A stretch of 64,000 nt of DNA from Sphaerisporangium rubeum (GCF_014207705.1 NZ_JACHIU010000001.1:6006501-6070500), one strand, 5' to 3'; shown: positions 1-28,109, counted from the stretch's first letter. Notes: generated by a model not told the origin, from the sequence alone. Numbers and translations: made by a program.

Positions 1-6129
<6,129 letters not shown>

Positions 6130-6133
6130 GTGT

Positions 6134-19459
<13,326 letters not shown>

Positions 19460-19476
19460 GGTCCTCCTCCCGGTAA

Positions 19477-19486
19477 CCGACGCTAA
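19477..19486 (-). promoter_or_regulatory. promoter-like box for the synthase operon
   Basis: TTAGCGTCGG lies 19 nt downstream of the operator and 17 nt before the ATG of the hybrid synthase gene. The same box, with small changes, sits 19-20 nt from the operator at the other two cluster promoters. Read as a -10 region it would start transcription near 19474 and leave a short leader holding only the strong ribosome binding site. The role is inferred from position and conservation. Confidence 0.5.
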
Positions 19487-19505
19487 TCACGCGACCCCGA
19501 CATGC

Positions 19506-19523
19506 CTGCTCAAGACTGAGCAG
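19506..19523. promoter_or_regulatory. 18-bp palindromic operator, copy 1
   Basis: CTGCTCAAGACTGAGCAG: perfect 7-bp arms around a 4-nt centre, 47 bp upstream of the hybrid synthase start codon. An identical 18-mer precedes the thioesterase gene, and a near-identical one precedes the HMGS/ECH/AT operon. The likely ligand is a pathway-specific regulator not encoded in an obvious place in this window. Confidence 0.75.
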
Positions 19524-19653
19524 TCCCCCATCAGTGCGCTCACATCAGCTCAAAACCACCGGCCCCGGCATCGCAGGTCAGACCCGGCTCCACCCCCCCT
19601 GCCGCACCGGCACAAGTTCGCTCCCCCACCGGCCGGGACCCGGCGGATCACGC

Positions 19654-19671
19654 CTGCTCAAGACTGAGCAG
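19654..19671. promoter_or_regulatory. 18-bp palindromic operator, copy 2
   Basis: Identical to copy 1 (CTGCTCAAGACTGAGCAG). It ends 20 nt before the box TTAGCCTCGG (19692-19701), which ends 4 nt before the thioesterase ATG. It overlaps the region where a -35 element would lie. The 246-bp divergent intergenic region thus carries one operator for each direction. Confidence 0.75.
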
Positions 19672-19691
19672 CGACCCCCCGCGGCCCCCGG

Positions 19692-19701
19692 TTAGCCTCG
19701 G
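19692..19701 (+). promoter_or_regulatory. promoter-like box for the thioesterase gene
   Basis: TTAGCCTCGG, matching the synthase promoter box at 9 of 10 bases and lying 20 nt after operator copy 2. If it acts as a -10 element, transcription would begin within a few bases of the ATG at 19706. This mRNA would then be leaderless, which fits the lack of a clear Shine-Dalgarno sequence. Confidence 0.45.
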
Positions 19702-19705
19702 CGGC

Positions 19706-20503
19706 ATGTCGAAGGCATGGATCGCCGGAGGAGCCCCCCGCGAGGACGCCGAGGTGCGCCTGTTCTGCTTCGCGCACGCCGGCGGTGGCGCCGCCTTGTT
19801 CCGCCAGTGGGAGGACCACCTGTCGTCCTCGGTGGACGTCTGTCCCGTCGTGCTCCCCGGCCGCGAGGGCCGCCTGCGCGAGCCCGCGTACAACCGCATG
19901 GCCGACCTGATCCCGGTCCTCACCGAGGTCCTGGCCCCGCACACCGACCGGCCGTACGCGTTGTTCGGCCACAGCATGGGGGCCGCCGTCGCGTGGGAGG
20001 TCGCACGCGCGTTGAAGGCACACCACTCCGCGCGGACCACCGGCGGGAACGCGGCGACCGCGCCAGGCGAACCGCTGATCCTGTTCGTCTCCGGCCGCCG
20101 GGCCCCCCACCTGCCGACGGCGCGCCGCCGTTTCAGCGACCTCACCGACGACGACCTGCTCACCGAGCTCGCCACCCTCAACGGCACCCCGTCGGCCGTC
20201 ATGGACCAGCCCGGCCTGCTCGACGTCTTCCTCCCCACGCTGCGCGCCGACTTCGAGCTGAACGAGCTCTACACCCCGCTGAACGCACCCACGCTGACCT
20301 GCCCCATCTCGGGCCTGCACGGCGACGCCGACCCCGAGGTGGACCCCGACGAGATCACCGCGTGGCGCGACGCCGGCGAAGGCGGCTTCTCCCTGCGTGT
20401 CTTCCCCGGCGACCACTTCTACCTCAAGGGGCCCGGTCCCGAGGTCCTCGACGCCATCCAGGAGGACCTGGACCGCGTGCTGCTGACCCCCTTCGTCCAC
20501 TGA
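19706..20503 (+). CDS. type II thioesterase of the biosynthetic cluster
   Basis: A 265-residue alpha/beta hydrolase of the GrsT/RifR type II thioesterase family. These enzymes release mis-primed or stalled acyl groups from carrier domains of NRPS/PKS lines. Visible features are FCFAHAGGGA near the N-terminus (oxyanion region), the nucleophile Ser in GHSMG, Asp in the GDADPEVDP segment and His in GDHFYL, a complete triad. It is divergent from the synthase genes and shares their operator, so it should be expressed with them. It converges with the AT gene, and both stop codons lie in one hairpin. No good ribosome binding site precedes ATG 19706. Confidence 0.9.
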   Translation: MSKAWIAGGAPREDAEVRLFCFAHAGGGAALFRQWEDHLSSSVDVCPVVLPGREGRLREPAYNRMADLIPVLTEVLAPHTDRPYALFGHSMGAAVAWEVARALKAHHSARTTGGNAATAPGEPLILFVSGRRAPHLPTARRRFSDLTDDDLLTELATLNGTPSAVMDQPGLLDVFLPTLRADFELNELYTPLNAPTLTCPISGLHGDADPEVDPDEITAWRDAGEGGFSLRVFPGDHFYLKGPGPEVLDAIQEDLDRVLLTPFVH

Positions 20504-20518
20504 CCCCCGGGGGGGTCA
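20501..20518. terminator. bidirectional hairpin formed by two convergent stop codons
   Basis: TGACCCCC, two G, then GGGGGTCA: a perfect 8-bp stem. Its left arm begins with the TGA of the thioesterase gene and its right arm ends with the complement of the TGA of the AT-reductase gene. It could terminate both convergent transcripts. The loop is very short and there is no T-run, so termination itself is inferred. Confidence 0.5.
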
Positions 20519-22846
20519 GCGCGCGGAGAGGTGACGCAGGCGGGAGTGCAGGACGGCGGCGGCGTCCGTCATGAGGTGGTCGGCGATGAGGTCCACGTGG
20601 CGGTCGCGCCGGTCGGCGAGGCCGATGGTCCTGGCGTAGTGGTTGAACGACCCCATCGCGGGGCCGCAGTGGATCTGGTAGTCGACGCGGCGGCCGGGGG
20701 TGCCGGACAGGGCCAGGCGGATGGAGTGGACGAAGTACCAGCGGAAGACCAGGGCCATCTTGTGGCGGGGGTTGGCCTCGGCCCGGTCCAGCTCGCCGGG
20801 CTTGTTCGCGGCCAGGTAGGCGGCGGTCTCGTCCCAGACCTCGGCGAAGGAACGGCGGAAGTACTTGTCCTGGACGGTGCGGGCCGTGGCGGGGTCGAGG
20901 TCGTCGAGGCCGCCGTGGTTGCGGTACAGCTGGTAGAGCTTGTTGGCCCGCGCCGGGAACAGGGTGCCTTTCCTCGCGACCTGCACCCGCGCGCCGAGCT
21001 CGAACATGTCACCGGCCGGCGCGTACGTGGTGTCCTGCACGTCGAGGCCCGCGAGCATGTCCTTGACCTCGTCGGAGGTCCCGGCCTCCACCGAGCACTG
21101 GTTCACCGAGCCGGTGACGACGAAGTCGGCGCCGAGGACGAACGCCGCGGCCACCGCCTCAGGCGCGCCGAGGCCGCCTGAGGCGCCGACGCGGATCGGC
21201 CCCGCGTACCCGTGGGTGCGGTTGGCGCGGTCGCGCAGCTCCAGCATGGCCGGCATCAGGCCGTAAGGGGAACGGCCGTCGGTGTGGCCCGCGCTGTCGG
21301 CCTCGACGCAGACGTCCTGGCTGACGGGGAGGGACGCGGCGGCCTCCGCCTCGTCCGGGGTCAGCTCGCCGCGTTCCACGAGACGGCGCAGCACCGGCTC
21401 CGGGGGTGGACTCATGAACGCCGTGGCGACCTCGGGACGTGACACCTTGGCGAGGACGTGGCGCACGGCCACCGGACGGCCGCGGGAGTCGCGGTGGGCC
21501 CCGGTGAAGCGGTACCGGACGAGCGGCGCGGTGACGTGCGGGTACGCGGCGGCCTCGACGTGGCGGACGTCGTGCTTGAGGTACAGCTCCACGGTGTCCC
21601 GTTCGAGGCCGTTCTCGTCGAACCCGTACAGCAGGTTCATGCCGAAGCCCTCGCCGGTGCCGAGTCCGCGCCGGATGGCCTGGATCGCGTCCTCGATCTC
21701 GGCGAGCTTGAGCCCACCGGCGCCGAAGAAGCCCATCAGGCCGGCCTTCCCCATCCTGACCACCAGGTCGGTGGAGGCGATGCCTTTGAACATCGACCCG
21801 GCGAGGTACGCGTGCCGCAGGCCGTAGTCCGCACGGAACTCCGGCGAGCCGAGCCGCGCGGCGAGGTCCGTGCCGGATGCTCGCGAGGGTTCGGCGCCGC
21901 GCGCGGGTGCGGGACGCTGCGCCGGTACGGCCGCGGCGACCGGCGCGGGTGACGCCGCCCGCGTCGGGACGTCCGGTGACGCGGCGCCGGGGACCTGTGC
22001 CGGTTCGTCCGGCACGGGGTACTTCCGCGTGACCTGCCACAGCTTGGTCAGCACGTCCCCCGGGCCGATCTCCTCCAGCCGGTCCACCCCCTGCCGCATG
22101 AGGTACCGCAGGCCGTCCAGCCACCGCACCGGGCTGTCGATCTGCCTGCGGAGCGACTCGGCGATGTCCCCGGCGACGTGCGGCCGGCCGGTCACGTTGG
22201 CGATGACCGGGACCCGCGGTTCGGCGTACTCCACCGACTCCAGCGTCCGGCGGAACGCCTCCGCCGCGTCCTTCATGTACCGCGAGTGGAACGCGGTCCG
22301 CACGTTGAGCGGCACGCACTTCCCTCCGGCCTCCGTGATGACCTGGGAAACCGCCTGGATCTCCTCTTTGGGACCGGCGACGACCACCTGTTCCGGCGAG
22401 TTGTCGTTCGCCACGTCCACCCCGGTGCCGGCGAGCAGTTCCTCCAGCCGTTCCCTCGGGACGCCGAGCACGGCGCTCATGGTGCCGCCGCTCGCCTCCC
22501 CCATCAGCTCGCCGCGCCGCATCACCAGCCGCAGGCCGGTCTCGAAGTCGAAGCATCCGGCGGCGAACAGCGCCGCGTACTCCCCGAGGCTGTGTCCAGC
22601 CAGGTAGTCGGGCCGTTCCCCGTCGTCCTCCGTCCGCGCGAGGTACGTCAGCGCGTCCACCGTGTACAGCGCGGGCTGGACATACCGGGTGTCGCGCAGG
22701 CGGCGCACGTCGCGGCACAGCTCGGCGATCGAGTAGCCGAGGATCTCGTCGGCGCGCGCGCACAGGTCGGGGTGGCGTTCGAGCAGCCCGTCCCCCATGC
22801 CGCGGCGGTGGGAACCCTGACCGGGGAAGGCCCAGACGACAGACAT
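20516..22846 (-). CDS. trans-acting malonyl-AT / enoyl reductase didomain protein
   Basis: A 776-residue protein with two parts. Residues 1-285 are an acyltransferase: GQGSHRRGMG, active-site Ser in GHSLGEYA, and AFHSRYM around the second catalytic His, the pattern of malonyl-CoA-specific trans ATs. After a Pro/Ala-rich linker (about 285-325) comes a PfaD-type FMN-dependent reductase: GFFGAGGLKL, PIRVGASGGLG, and LGADFVVTGSVNQ in the flavin-phosphate region. The AT should load every AT-less module of both synthases. The ER may reduce a double bond in trans or be idle, since no other ER domain is visible. It is last in the operon, 16 bp after the ECH gene. The domain order resembles other AT-ER fusion proteins of trans-AT clusters. 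Confidence 0.93.
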   Translation of the reverse strand: MSVVWAFPGQGSHRRGMGDGLLERHPDLCARADEILGYSIAELCRDVRRLRDTRYVQPALYTVDALTYLARTEDDGERPDYLAGHSLGEYAALFAAGCFDFETGLRLVMRRGELMGEASGGTMSAVLGVPRERLEELLAGTGVDVANDNSPEQVVVAGPKEEIQAVSQVITEAGGKCVPLNVRTAFHSRYMKDAAEAFRRTLESVEYAEPRVPVIANVTGRPHVAGDIAESLRRQIDSPVRWLDGLRYLMRQGVDRLEEIGPGDVLTKLWQVTRKYPVPDEPAQVPGAASPDVPTRAASPAPVAAAVPAQRPAPARGAEPSRASGTDLAARLGSPEFRADYGLRHAYLAGSMFKGIASTDLVVRMGKAGLMGFFGAGGLKLAEIEDAIQAIRRGLGTGEGFGMNLLYGFDENGLERDTVELYLKHDVRHVEAAAYPHVTAPLVRYRFTGAHRDSRGRPVAVRHVLAKVSRPEVATAFMSPPPEPVLRRLVERGELTPDEAEAAASLPVSQDVCVEADSAGHTDGRSPYGLMPAMLELRDRANRTHGYAGPIRVGASGGLGAPEAVAAAFVLGADFVVTGSVNQCSVEAGTSDEVKDMLAGLDVQDTTYAPAGDMFELGARVQVARKGTLFPARANKLYQLYRNHGGLDDLDPATARTVQDKYFRRSFAEVWDETAAYLAANKPGELDRAEANPRHKMALVFRWYFVHSIRLALSGTPGRRVDYQIHCGPAMGSFNHYARTIGLADRRDRHVDLIADHLMTDAAAVLHSRLRHLSAR

Positions 22847-22862
22847 CGGCAGCGCGTCCTTT

Positions 22863-23576
22863 CTACCGCTCCCAGGGGAAGCGTTTGTGCGTGGCGTAGT
22901 CGGTGAGCCGCCGCCGTACCTCGGGGGTGGACATCAGGCGGCTGAACTCCTTGACGGCCGTCGCCTCGACCTCGTCGGAGAGGATCCACATCTGGCGGAA
23001 GTAGCCCTTCATGTCCCCGATGATCGACTCGTCCATCTTGGTGAGCCGGTACGCGAGCCGGTTGACCAGTGCCTTGGGGTCGTCGGCCACCGCGTCCACC
23101 AGGTGGAACCGTTCCGCTTCGACAGCGTCCACCGGCTGCGTGCTGAACGTCATCGTGTACGCCTTCTGGAACCCGGTGCGCCGGATCAGGAACGGCAGCA
23201 CGCAGCACGGCAGCAACCCCCACAAGGCCTCCGGCAGGCTGAACGTGCTGCGCTCGCTCGCGTACACGAAGTCGCTCGCCGCGGCCAGTCCCACGCCGCC
23301 GCCGGCGACCCGGCCGTCCACCCGCGCGACCACGGCACGCGGCGTGGTGGTGAGCCGCTTGAGCAGGCCGAAGAACGCGGCGCCGCCGTCGGAGGCGTCC
23401 TCACCCGCGGCGCTCTCGAGGTTCAGTCCGGTGCAGAAGACGCCGTCGCCGCCGCCTTCGAGCACGAGGATGCGGCAGTCGGGGGTCGCCTCGGCCTCGT
23501 CGAGCGCGTCGTGGATCTCCTTGATGGCGACCCCGTCGATGGAGGGCCGGATCTGGAGCCGCAGTGTCGTCGCCAT
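22863..23576 (-). CDS. enoyl-CoA hydratase family dehydratase ECH1 (PksH-like)
   Basis: A 237-residue crotonase-fold protein. The segments [21 protein letters not shown] and [18 protein letters not shown] closely follow PksH-type ECH1 enzymes, which dehydrate the HMG-like intermediate on an ACP during beta-branching. It starts 2 bp after the stop of the HMG synthase gene and shares its operon. The decarboxylating partner ECH2 is not a separate gene here; a PksI-like ECH domain is embedded in the second synthase. Family assignment comes from remembered sequence patterns. Confidence 0.9.
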   Translation of the reverse strand: MATTLRLQIRPSIDGVAIKEIHDALDEAEATPDCRILVLEGGGDGVFCTGLNLESAAGEDASDGGAAFFGLLKRLTTTPRAVVARVDGRVAGGGVGLAAASDFVYASERSTFSLPEALWGLLPCCVLPFLIRRTGFQKAYTMTFSTQPVDAVEAERFHLVDAVADDPKALVNRLAYRLTKMDESIIGDMKGYFRQMWILSDEVEATAVKEFSRLMSTPEVRRRLTDYATHKRFPWER

Positions 23577-23578
23577 GG

Positions 23579-24802
23579 TCAGCTCCAGCGGTACTCGCGG
23601 TGGAACTCCGCGATGCGGTCGAGAACGAGCAGGCCCCGGCCGTCGAACTTGTCCTCGAACAGGTCCGCGTACGGCTTGGGGTCGAACACCGCGTCCCGCA
23701 CCCCGAAGATCCGGTCGGCGCTCAGGTCGGTGATCAGATCGAGGTCGTCCACGGTGATCTCCCGCCGGTCATCGAGGGCCTTGCCGATGTCCACGGCGGG
23801 CCGCGCGCCTGCGGGGACGACACCGCTGTAGAACTCCGACGCGCAGCCGGAGCCGTACGAGAACAACCCGATCCGCCGCGCCTCGGTGAAGTCCCCGTGG
23901 TCGAGCAGCGAGCACAACGCCAGGTACAGCGCGGCGGAGAACGTGTTCCCCACCCGCATGCCGTACGTCAGCGTCGGCACGACCCTGGCGGTGAAGTCGG
24001 CCTCGATCTCACGCGGGCCGTACTTCTTCTGTTTGCGCAGCAGGCTGCGGTGCGCGCCTTTGACCATGCCGGCGAACGGCGTGTGCATCGCGAGGTAGGT
24101 GAACGTGTCCACGATGTCGGCCCCGGCGACCCGCTTCTGGTACGCGGCGAAGCTCTCCTCGACGCACCGCATGTACGCCAGCAGCGACAGGTCCGGGTCC
24201 ACCGAGTCCATGTCGTGCCGGGGCCGCAGCGTGTCCATCACCTCGAACGTGTGGAACCCGCTGGCCCCCCGGTCGATCTCCAGCACCTTCGCCTCGTCGC
24301 CGACCAGCATGGCGACCGCGCCGGCCCCCTCGGACGGCTCCCAGTACGACGCCTTGACGGTGGCGCTGGCCGCGTCGGTCGCGACGGCCAGCGCCTTCAC
24401 CCCCGGCACCGGGTTCGCCGCGACCATGCCGGCCGCGGTCTGCAGTGCCGCCGTGCCGCCGTAGCAGGCGTGCTTGACCTCGAAGGACCGGCAGTTCGGG
24501 CTCAGCCCCAGGTGGTGGTGGACGTACGTGCTGATCGGCTTGCCGAAGTCGAGCCCCGACTCGGTGCCGACGACCAGCACCTCGATGCGGTCGCGTTCGG
24601 CCGGGTCGAGCGCGTCCACGATCGGTTTGGCGGCGTTGACGGCGTTGGTGACCGGGTCCTCGCACGGCACGTTGACCGAGCGCCGTTCCATCATGAGGTT
24701 CGCGAAACGGCTCATGTCCAGGCCGCGGGCCTGGAACATGCCGCGCACGTCGAGGAACGCACGGCCCACGTACGCGCTGATCGCCTCGATTCCCAGCGCC
24801 AC
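23579..24802 (-). CDS. HMG-CoA synthase-like beta-branching enzyme
   Basis: A 407-residue member of the HMG-CoA synthase family of HCS cassettes. It condenses an acyl-ACP nucleophile with the beta-keto group of the growing chain. Catalytic residues are visible: Glu in [12 protein letters not shown], Cys in [11 protein letters not shown] and His in AMHTPFAG. The ATG lies 4 bp downstream of the previous stop. Partners are ECH1 (next gene) and the in-line ECH2. The usual donor ACP and decarboxylative KS are not in the window. They may lie beyond the left edge, or a different donor system may be used. Confidence 0.93.
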   Translation of the reverse strand: MALGIEAISAYVGRAFLDVRGMFQARGLDMSRFANLMMERRSVNVPCEDPVTNAVNAAKPIVDALDPAERDRIEVLVVGTESGLDFGKPISTYVHHHLGLSPNCRSFEVKHACYGGTAALQTAAGMVAANPVPGVKALAVATDAASATVKASYWEPSEGAGAVAMLVGDEAKVLEIDRGASGFHTFEVMDTLRPRHDMDSVDPDLSLLAYMRCVEESFAAYQKRVAGADIVDTFTYLAMHTPFAGMVKGAHRSLLRKQKKYGPREIEADFTARVVPTLTYGMRVGNTFSAALYLALCSLLDHGDFTEARRIGLFSYGSGCASEFYSGVVPAGARPAVDIGKALDDRREITVDDLDLITDLSADRIFGVRDAVFDPKPYADLFEDKFDGRGLLVLDRIAEFHREYRWS

Positions 24803-24806
24803 GACC

Positions 24807-25712
24807 TCACCGCCTGCCGGCGAGATGCGGCACCATCACCGTGTCGTTGATGCTGGTCGGCACGAACAGCCGGTCCCACTTGCCGCCACCCTTGGCCTCC
24901 GGCACCCGCTCGGCGTCGTAGACCTCCTTCTCCATGGCCTCGCTGCGGTCGACCTCCTGGACCAGGCGGTAGTCCTCGAGGCTGCGCAGGTGGATCAGGC
25001 AGTGGACCTGGTCCTGCTGACCCCACGTCTGCTCGTAGATGAAGGCCGTCGCCTGACCCGGCAGCGCGTTGTTGATGTGGTTGGACCAGTCGTAGAGGAA
25101 CTGCCGTCCCTCCTCGCGGAACTCGTACCGCACGTCCCCGGTCCGCAGGATGATCGCGCCGGCGTTCGCCGAGTTGAGCTGCTGCTCCGGCGGCTGCGAC
25201 GTCTGGTGCGTCGCCGGCGGCACGAACGACTCACGCCGCTCACGCGGATCGGTCGGCTCCTCGTGGTGGCCGTGCTCGGCGAACCCGTGCTGCGGACACA
25301 TGATCTTCTCGCGCAGGCTGCCGTAGACGAACATCTTCTCCCAGTTCCCGCCGCCTTTCTTCGGCAGCCGGTCCCGCTGGGAGATGTCCTGGAACGCCGC
25401 GTCGTGGTCGACCATCTCCAGGAGCCTGCTGTACAGCTCGGGGGACTTCATGTGCACGAACCAGTGCACCCGGTCCTTGACCCCGAACACCTCCTCGTAC
25501 AGGAAGGTCGTGGCCACCCCCACCTGGGCCCGGTTCATGTAGTTCACCAGCTCGACGCTGAAGTCCCGGCCCTCCTCGGCCATCTCGTACTCCAGCTGGC
25601 CGACCCGGTGGATGATCAGCCCCGCGTTCCCCGAATGCAGCAACTGGTCCGCCGGCAGCGTCGTCTGATGCTGCGCCGACTTCTCCGCCTCCCATACTCC
25701 CGTCTCCGCCAT
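24807..25712 (-). CDS. duplicated two-repeat protein of unknown function, first gene of the HCS/AT operon
   Basis: I do not firmly recognise this 301-residue protein. It is made of two similar halves (about 20-145 and 165-295). Both contain a Q-L-x-S-x-N-A-G core, a YE or YEF plus EEGR element, an N-rich helix, a G-(V/Q)-A-T-x-F-(L/I)-YE strand, and D-x-VH-x-(F/I/L)-(V/I)-H followed by S-x-E-x-Y. The pattern suggests a pair of small alpha+beta domains, perhaps a fused dimer of the dimeric alpha/beta-barrel type. There is no signal peptide or membrane segment. It may belong to the family catalogued as DUF6039, from memory and unverified. ATG 25712 was chosen because the operator and promoter box lie directly upstream and the duplication begins soon after; longer starts would run into the helicase gene. 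Being first in the operon suggests a cluster-specific job. Confidence 0.8.
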   Translation of the reverse strand: MAETGVWEAEKSAQHQTTLPADQLLHSGNAGLIIHRVGQLEYEMAEEGRDFSVELVNYMNRAQVGVATTFLYEEVFGVKDRVHWFVHMKSPELYSRLLEMVDHDAAFQDISQRDRLPKKGGGNWEKMFVYGSLREKIMCPQHGFAEHGHHEEPTDPRERRESFVPPATHQTSQPPEQQLNSANAGAIILRTGDVRYEFREEGRQFLYDWSNHINNALPGQATAFIYEQTWGQQDQVHCLIHLRSLEDYRLVQEVDRSEAMEKEVYDAERVPEAKGGGKWDRLFVPTSINDTVMVPHLAGRR

Positions 25713-25740
25713 GACTCCCCTCTCCGAGATTCGTCCTTGT

Positions 25741-25750
25741 CCGACCTTCA
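25741..25750 (-). promoter_or_regulatory. promoter-like box for the HCS/AT operon
   Basis: TGAAGGTCGG, 19 nt downstream of operator copy 3 and 28 nt before the ATG. It matches the other two boxes at T-x-A-x-x-x-TCGG. As a canonical -10 it is poor, which would fit a promoter needing an activator. Confidence 0.4.
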
Positions 25751-25769
25751 CCGAAAGGCCGGGGGACGT

Positions 25770-25787
25770 CCGCTCAATCTTGAGCAG
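25770..25787. promoter_or_regulatory. palindromic operator, copy 3
   Basis: Read on the minus strand it is CTGCTCAAGATTGAGCGG, differing from copies 1 and 2 at one centre base and one arm base. It lies between the helicase stop and the unknown-protein start, 57 bp upstream of that ATG, with the same spacing to the downstream box as at the other promoters. Confidence 0.7.
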
Positions 25788-25806
25788 CCCTCGAATCAGG
25801 CCGGAA

Positions 25807-28023
25807 TCAGGAAAGCGCGAGCCGCCGCTGCTCCTCCTCGACGATCCGCCGCGCCAGCGACTGCTCGGAGACGTCCACCGCACCGGCCGTCGCGTCCGCG
25901 AGATCGCTCCGCCGTGCGTACGCGTCGAACAGGTCGTCCTTGGCGGCCAGGATCGCGAGCATCCGCTGATCGACCGCGTCCACCGACAACAGCCGATGCA
26001 CCTGAACCGTGCGAACCTGCCCCATCCGATGCGCACGAGCGACCGCCTGCGCCTCCAACGTGGGCTTGACCTGCGGCTCACACATGATGACCACAGACGC
26101 GGCCTGCAGATTCAGCCCCGTCCCCCCGGCCTGCACCTGACTGAGCAGCACCGCGTGACCAGCGGCACGCGAGAACTCGTCCACCAGTTCCTGACGCCGC
26201 ACCGCAGGCAGGGCCCCCGTGAGCGGCCCGTGCACCCGGCCGTCCAACGCCGCCTCGACCGCCGCCAGCACAGCACGGAAGTACGAGAACACGACAACCT
26301 TCAACCCGTTGGCCCGCGCGTCCTCCACCAGTTCCAGCAGCCGCTTCAACTTGGCCGAGGTGGCAGGCTCGGCATAGGCCGCACGACGCATCGCCATGAA
26401 GTTCCCCGCCGCCACCGCCTCCCGGTACGCCGCCATGTCCGCACCGCTGAACTCCACCCACTCGTCCACATCGACCCGTTCCGGCAGCTCCGCGAGCACA
26501 TCCTCCTGATTCCGCCGCAGATAAACCGGCGCCACAGCCCGCCGGAACGCCATGGCCCCCGCCGCCACCTCCTCCCCCCGCAACTCCTCCGCCATCTGAG
26601 GCCGCAGATAAGACACCAACACCCGGAACTCCTCGACCCGGTTCTCCATCGGCGTCCCCGTGAGAAACAAAACCCGCTCGACCCGCGCACACCAAGCCGC
26701 CACCGCTTTGGCCCGCCGAGTCTCCGGATTCTTCACAAAATGCGCCTCATCCACCACCAACAACCCAACCCGCACCCCGTCCACCACCCCACCCGGCACC
26801 CCGTCACGCACCCCGTCCACCACCCCACCCGGCACCCCGTCACGCACCCCGTCCGCCACTCCACCCGGCACCTCCAGCCGGTACAACCCGTCCATGGTCA
26901 CCACCGCGACCCCACCCCGCCGCGACCACACCTCCCAAGCCGCCTCCCGCTCCTCCCCATGCACCCGATAAGCCGCCAGCGTGCTCCGACCCTCGATCTC
27001 CCGAACCCAGTTCACCAACACACTGGCCGGACACACCACCACAAAATGCGTCTCCCCCCGCGCCTTCAAATGCGCCAGCACCGCCACCGCCTCGACCGAC
27101 TTCCCGAGCCCCATCTCGTCCCCGAGAATCACCCTCCCCTGCGCCAACGCGAACCGCGCACCGAACGCCTGATACCCCCGGAGCGAAACCCGCCGCTCCG
27201 CGTCATCCAGCTCCTGCGCCTCGACCTTCGCCACCAGATCCCCAGGCAGAACCCCATGTCCACTCTCAACCGGCTCCCCCGCGATCTCCGCGAGCAAGCT
27301 GTAATACTCCGCACTCCTGAACTCGAAATCCGTCCACGCCTCGAACTCCGACCCCGCCGGCCGCAACAGATCCGCCGTCGCCTGAGCGATCGACAGCCGC
27401 GTCTCCCGAGCCCCCGCGAGCACCCCCGCCATCTCCTCAACGGCATCCCGAGCCCTCTCCCTCCTCCCCGAGTCCGCGAACAACATCCGCACGAACCCCC
27501 GCGCCGGCCGAGCCTCCTCCAGCAACCCCTCCACCTGACCCACCACCCCGCGAGCCACCTCGACAGCCCGCGGCAGCTCCGGCCCCGCCTCGACCAGCCG
27601 CCGCAACGCCACGACCAGCTCCCCGGAAAGCCGATCCCGCCGCTCCGCGTCGATCCTGATCCCCGCCGCCTCGACAGCGGCCCGCCGAATCGTCTCCGCC
27701 GCCGCACGCACCTGCCGCACCGTCCCCGCACCGACCCCCGGCAGCAACTGCAACTCATACGCGGACGCGTCCAGCACATCGAGCACCGTGGAAAACCCGT
27801 TCCGCTCCAACACCCCCACCCGCAACCGCCCCTCGGTCACATCATTGATCCGCGCGACCGGAATCCCCGCAAGCTCCCCCCGCGCCACCTCCCCCCGCAC
27901 CGCGGCCAACGCCTCAACAACCCCCCGCCGCACCCCCGCATACTCCTCAAGCAGCCCCCGAGCCTCCCCGAGCAACCCCTCGGCATCCCGGCACAACTCC
28001 CTGACCCGCCGTCCCACCCGCAC
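25807..28023 (-). CDS. SNF2-family DEAD/H helicase-like ATPase
   Basis: A 738-residue SNF2/RapA-type protein, presumably an ATP-driven DNA translocase. The N-terminal 260 residues are helical and Leu/Arg-rich and contain an HhH-like ELQLLPGVGAGTV, a possible DNA-binding element. The ATPase core follows: GDEMGLGKSVEA (motif I), VVDEAHFVKN (motif II), LTGTPMEN (motif III), KVVVFSYFRAVL, QAGGTGLNLQ (motif V) and QAVARAHRMGQ (motif VI). A 36-bp repeat encodes GGVVDGVRDGVP repeats between motifs I and II. GTG 28023 follows GGAGGTGGG. There is no methylase or nuclease partner beside it, so I cannot say whether it serves defence, repair or transcription. It is not obviously part of the biosynthetic cluster. 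Confidence 0.87.
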   Translation of the reverse strand: MRVGRRVRELCRDAEGLLGEARGLLEEYAGVRRGVVEALAAVRGEVARGELAGIPVARINDVTEGRLRVGVLERNGFSTVLDVLDASAYELQLLPGVGAGTVRQVRAAAETIRRAAVEAAGIRIDAERRDRLSGELVVALRRLVEAGPELPRAVEVARGVVGQVEGLLEEARPARGFVRMLFADSGRRERARDAVEEMAGVLAGARETRLSIAQATADLLRPAGSEFEAWTDFEFRSAEYYSLLAEIAGEPVESGHGVLPGDLVAKVEAQELDDAERRVSLRGYQAFGARFALAQGRVILGDEMGLGKSVEAVAVLAHLKARGETHFVVVCPASVLVNWVREIEGRSTLAAYRVHGEEREAAWEVWSRRGGVAVVTMDGLYRLEVPGGVADGVRDGVPGGVVDGVRDGVPGGVVDGVRVGLLVVDEAHFVKNPETRRAKAVAAWCARVERVLFLTGTPMENRVEEFRVLVSYLRPQMAEELRGEEVAAGAMAFRRAVAPVYLRRNQEDVLAELPERVDVDEWVEFSGADMAAYREAVAAGNFMAMRRAAYAEPATSAKLKRLLELVEDARANGLKVVVFSYFRAVLAAVEAALDGRVHGPLTGALPAVRRQELVDEFSRAAGHAVLLSQVQAGGTGLNLQAASVVIMCEPQVKPTLEAQAVARAHRMGQVRTVQVHRLLSVDAVDQRMLAILAAKDDLFDAYARRSDLADATAGAVDVSEQSLARRIVEEEQRRLALS
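26777..26872. repeat. 36-bp tandem repeat inside the helicase gene
   Basis: Two perfect 36-bp copies (26777-26812 and 26813-26848) and a third partial copy with two mismatches to 26872. The length is a multiple of three, so the frame is kept and the repeat encodes 12-residue blocks (GGVVDGVRDGVP). Confidence 0.9.
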
Positions 28024-28109
28024 CCCACCTCCGTCCCTTCCTGATCGCGAACCACGCCTCTGCCCTGTGTGGACGTGCGCTGAACAACCAACCCGGCGAC
28101 CCGAACTCG

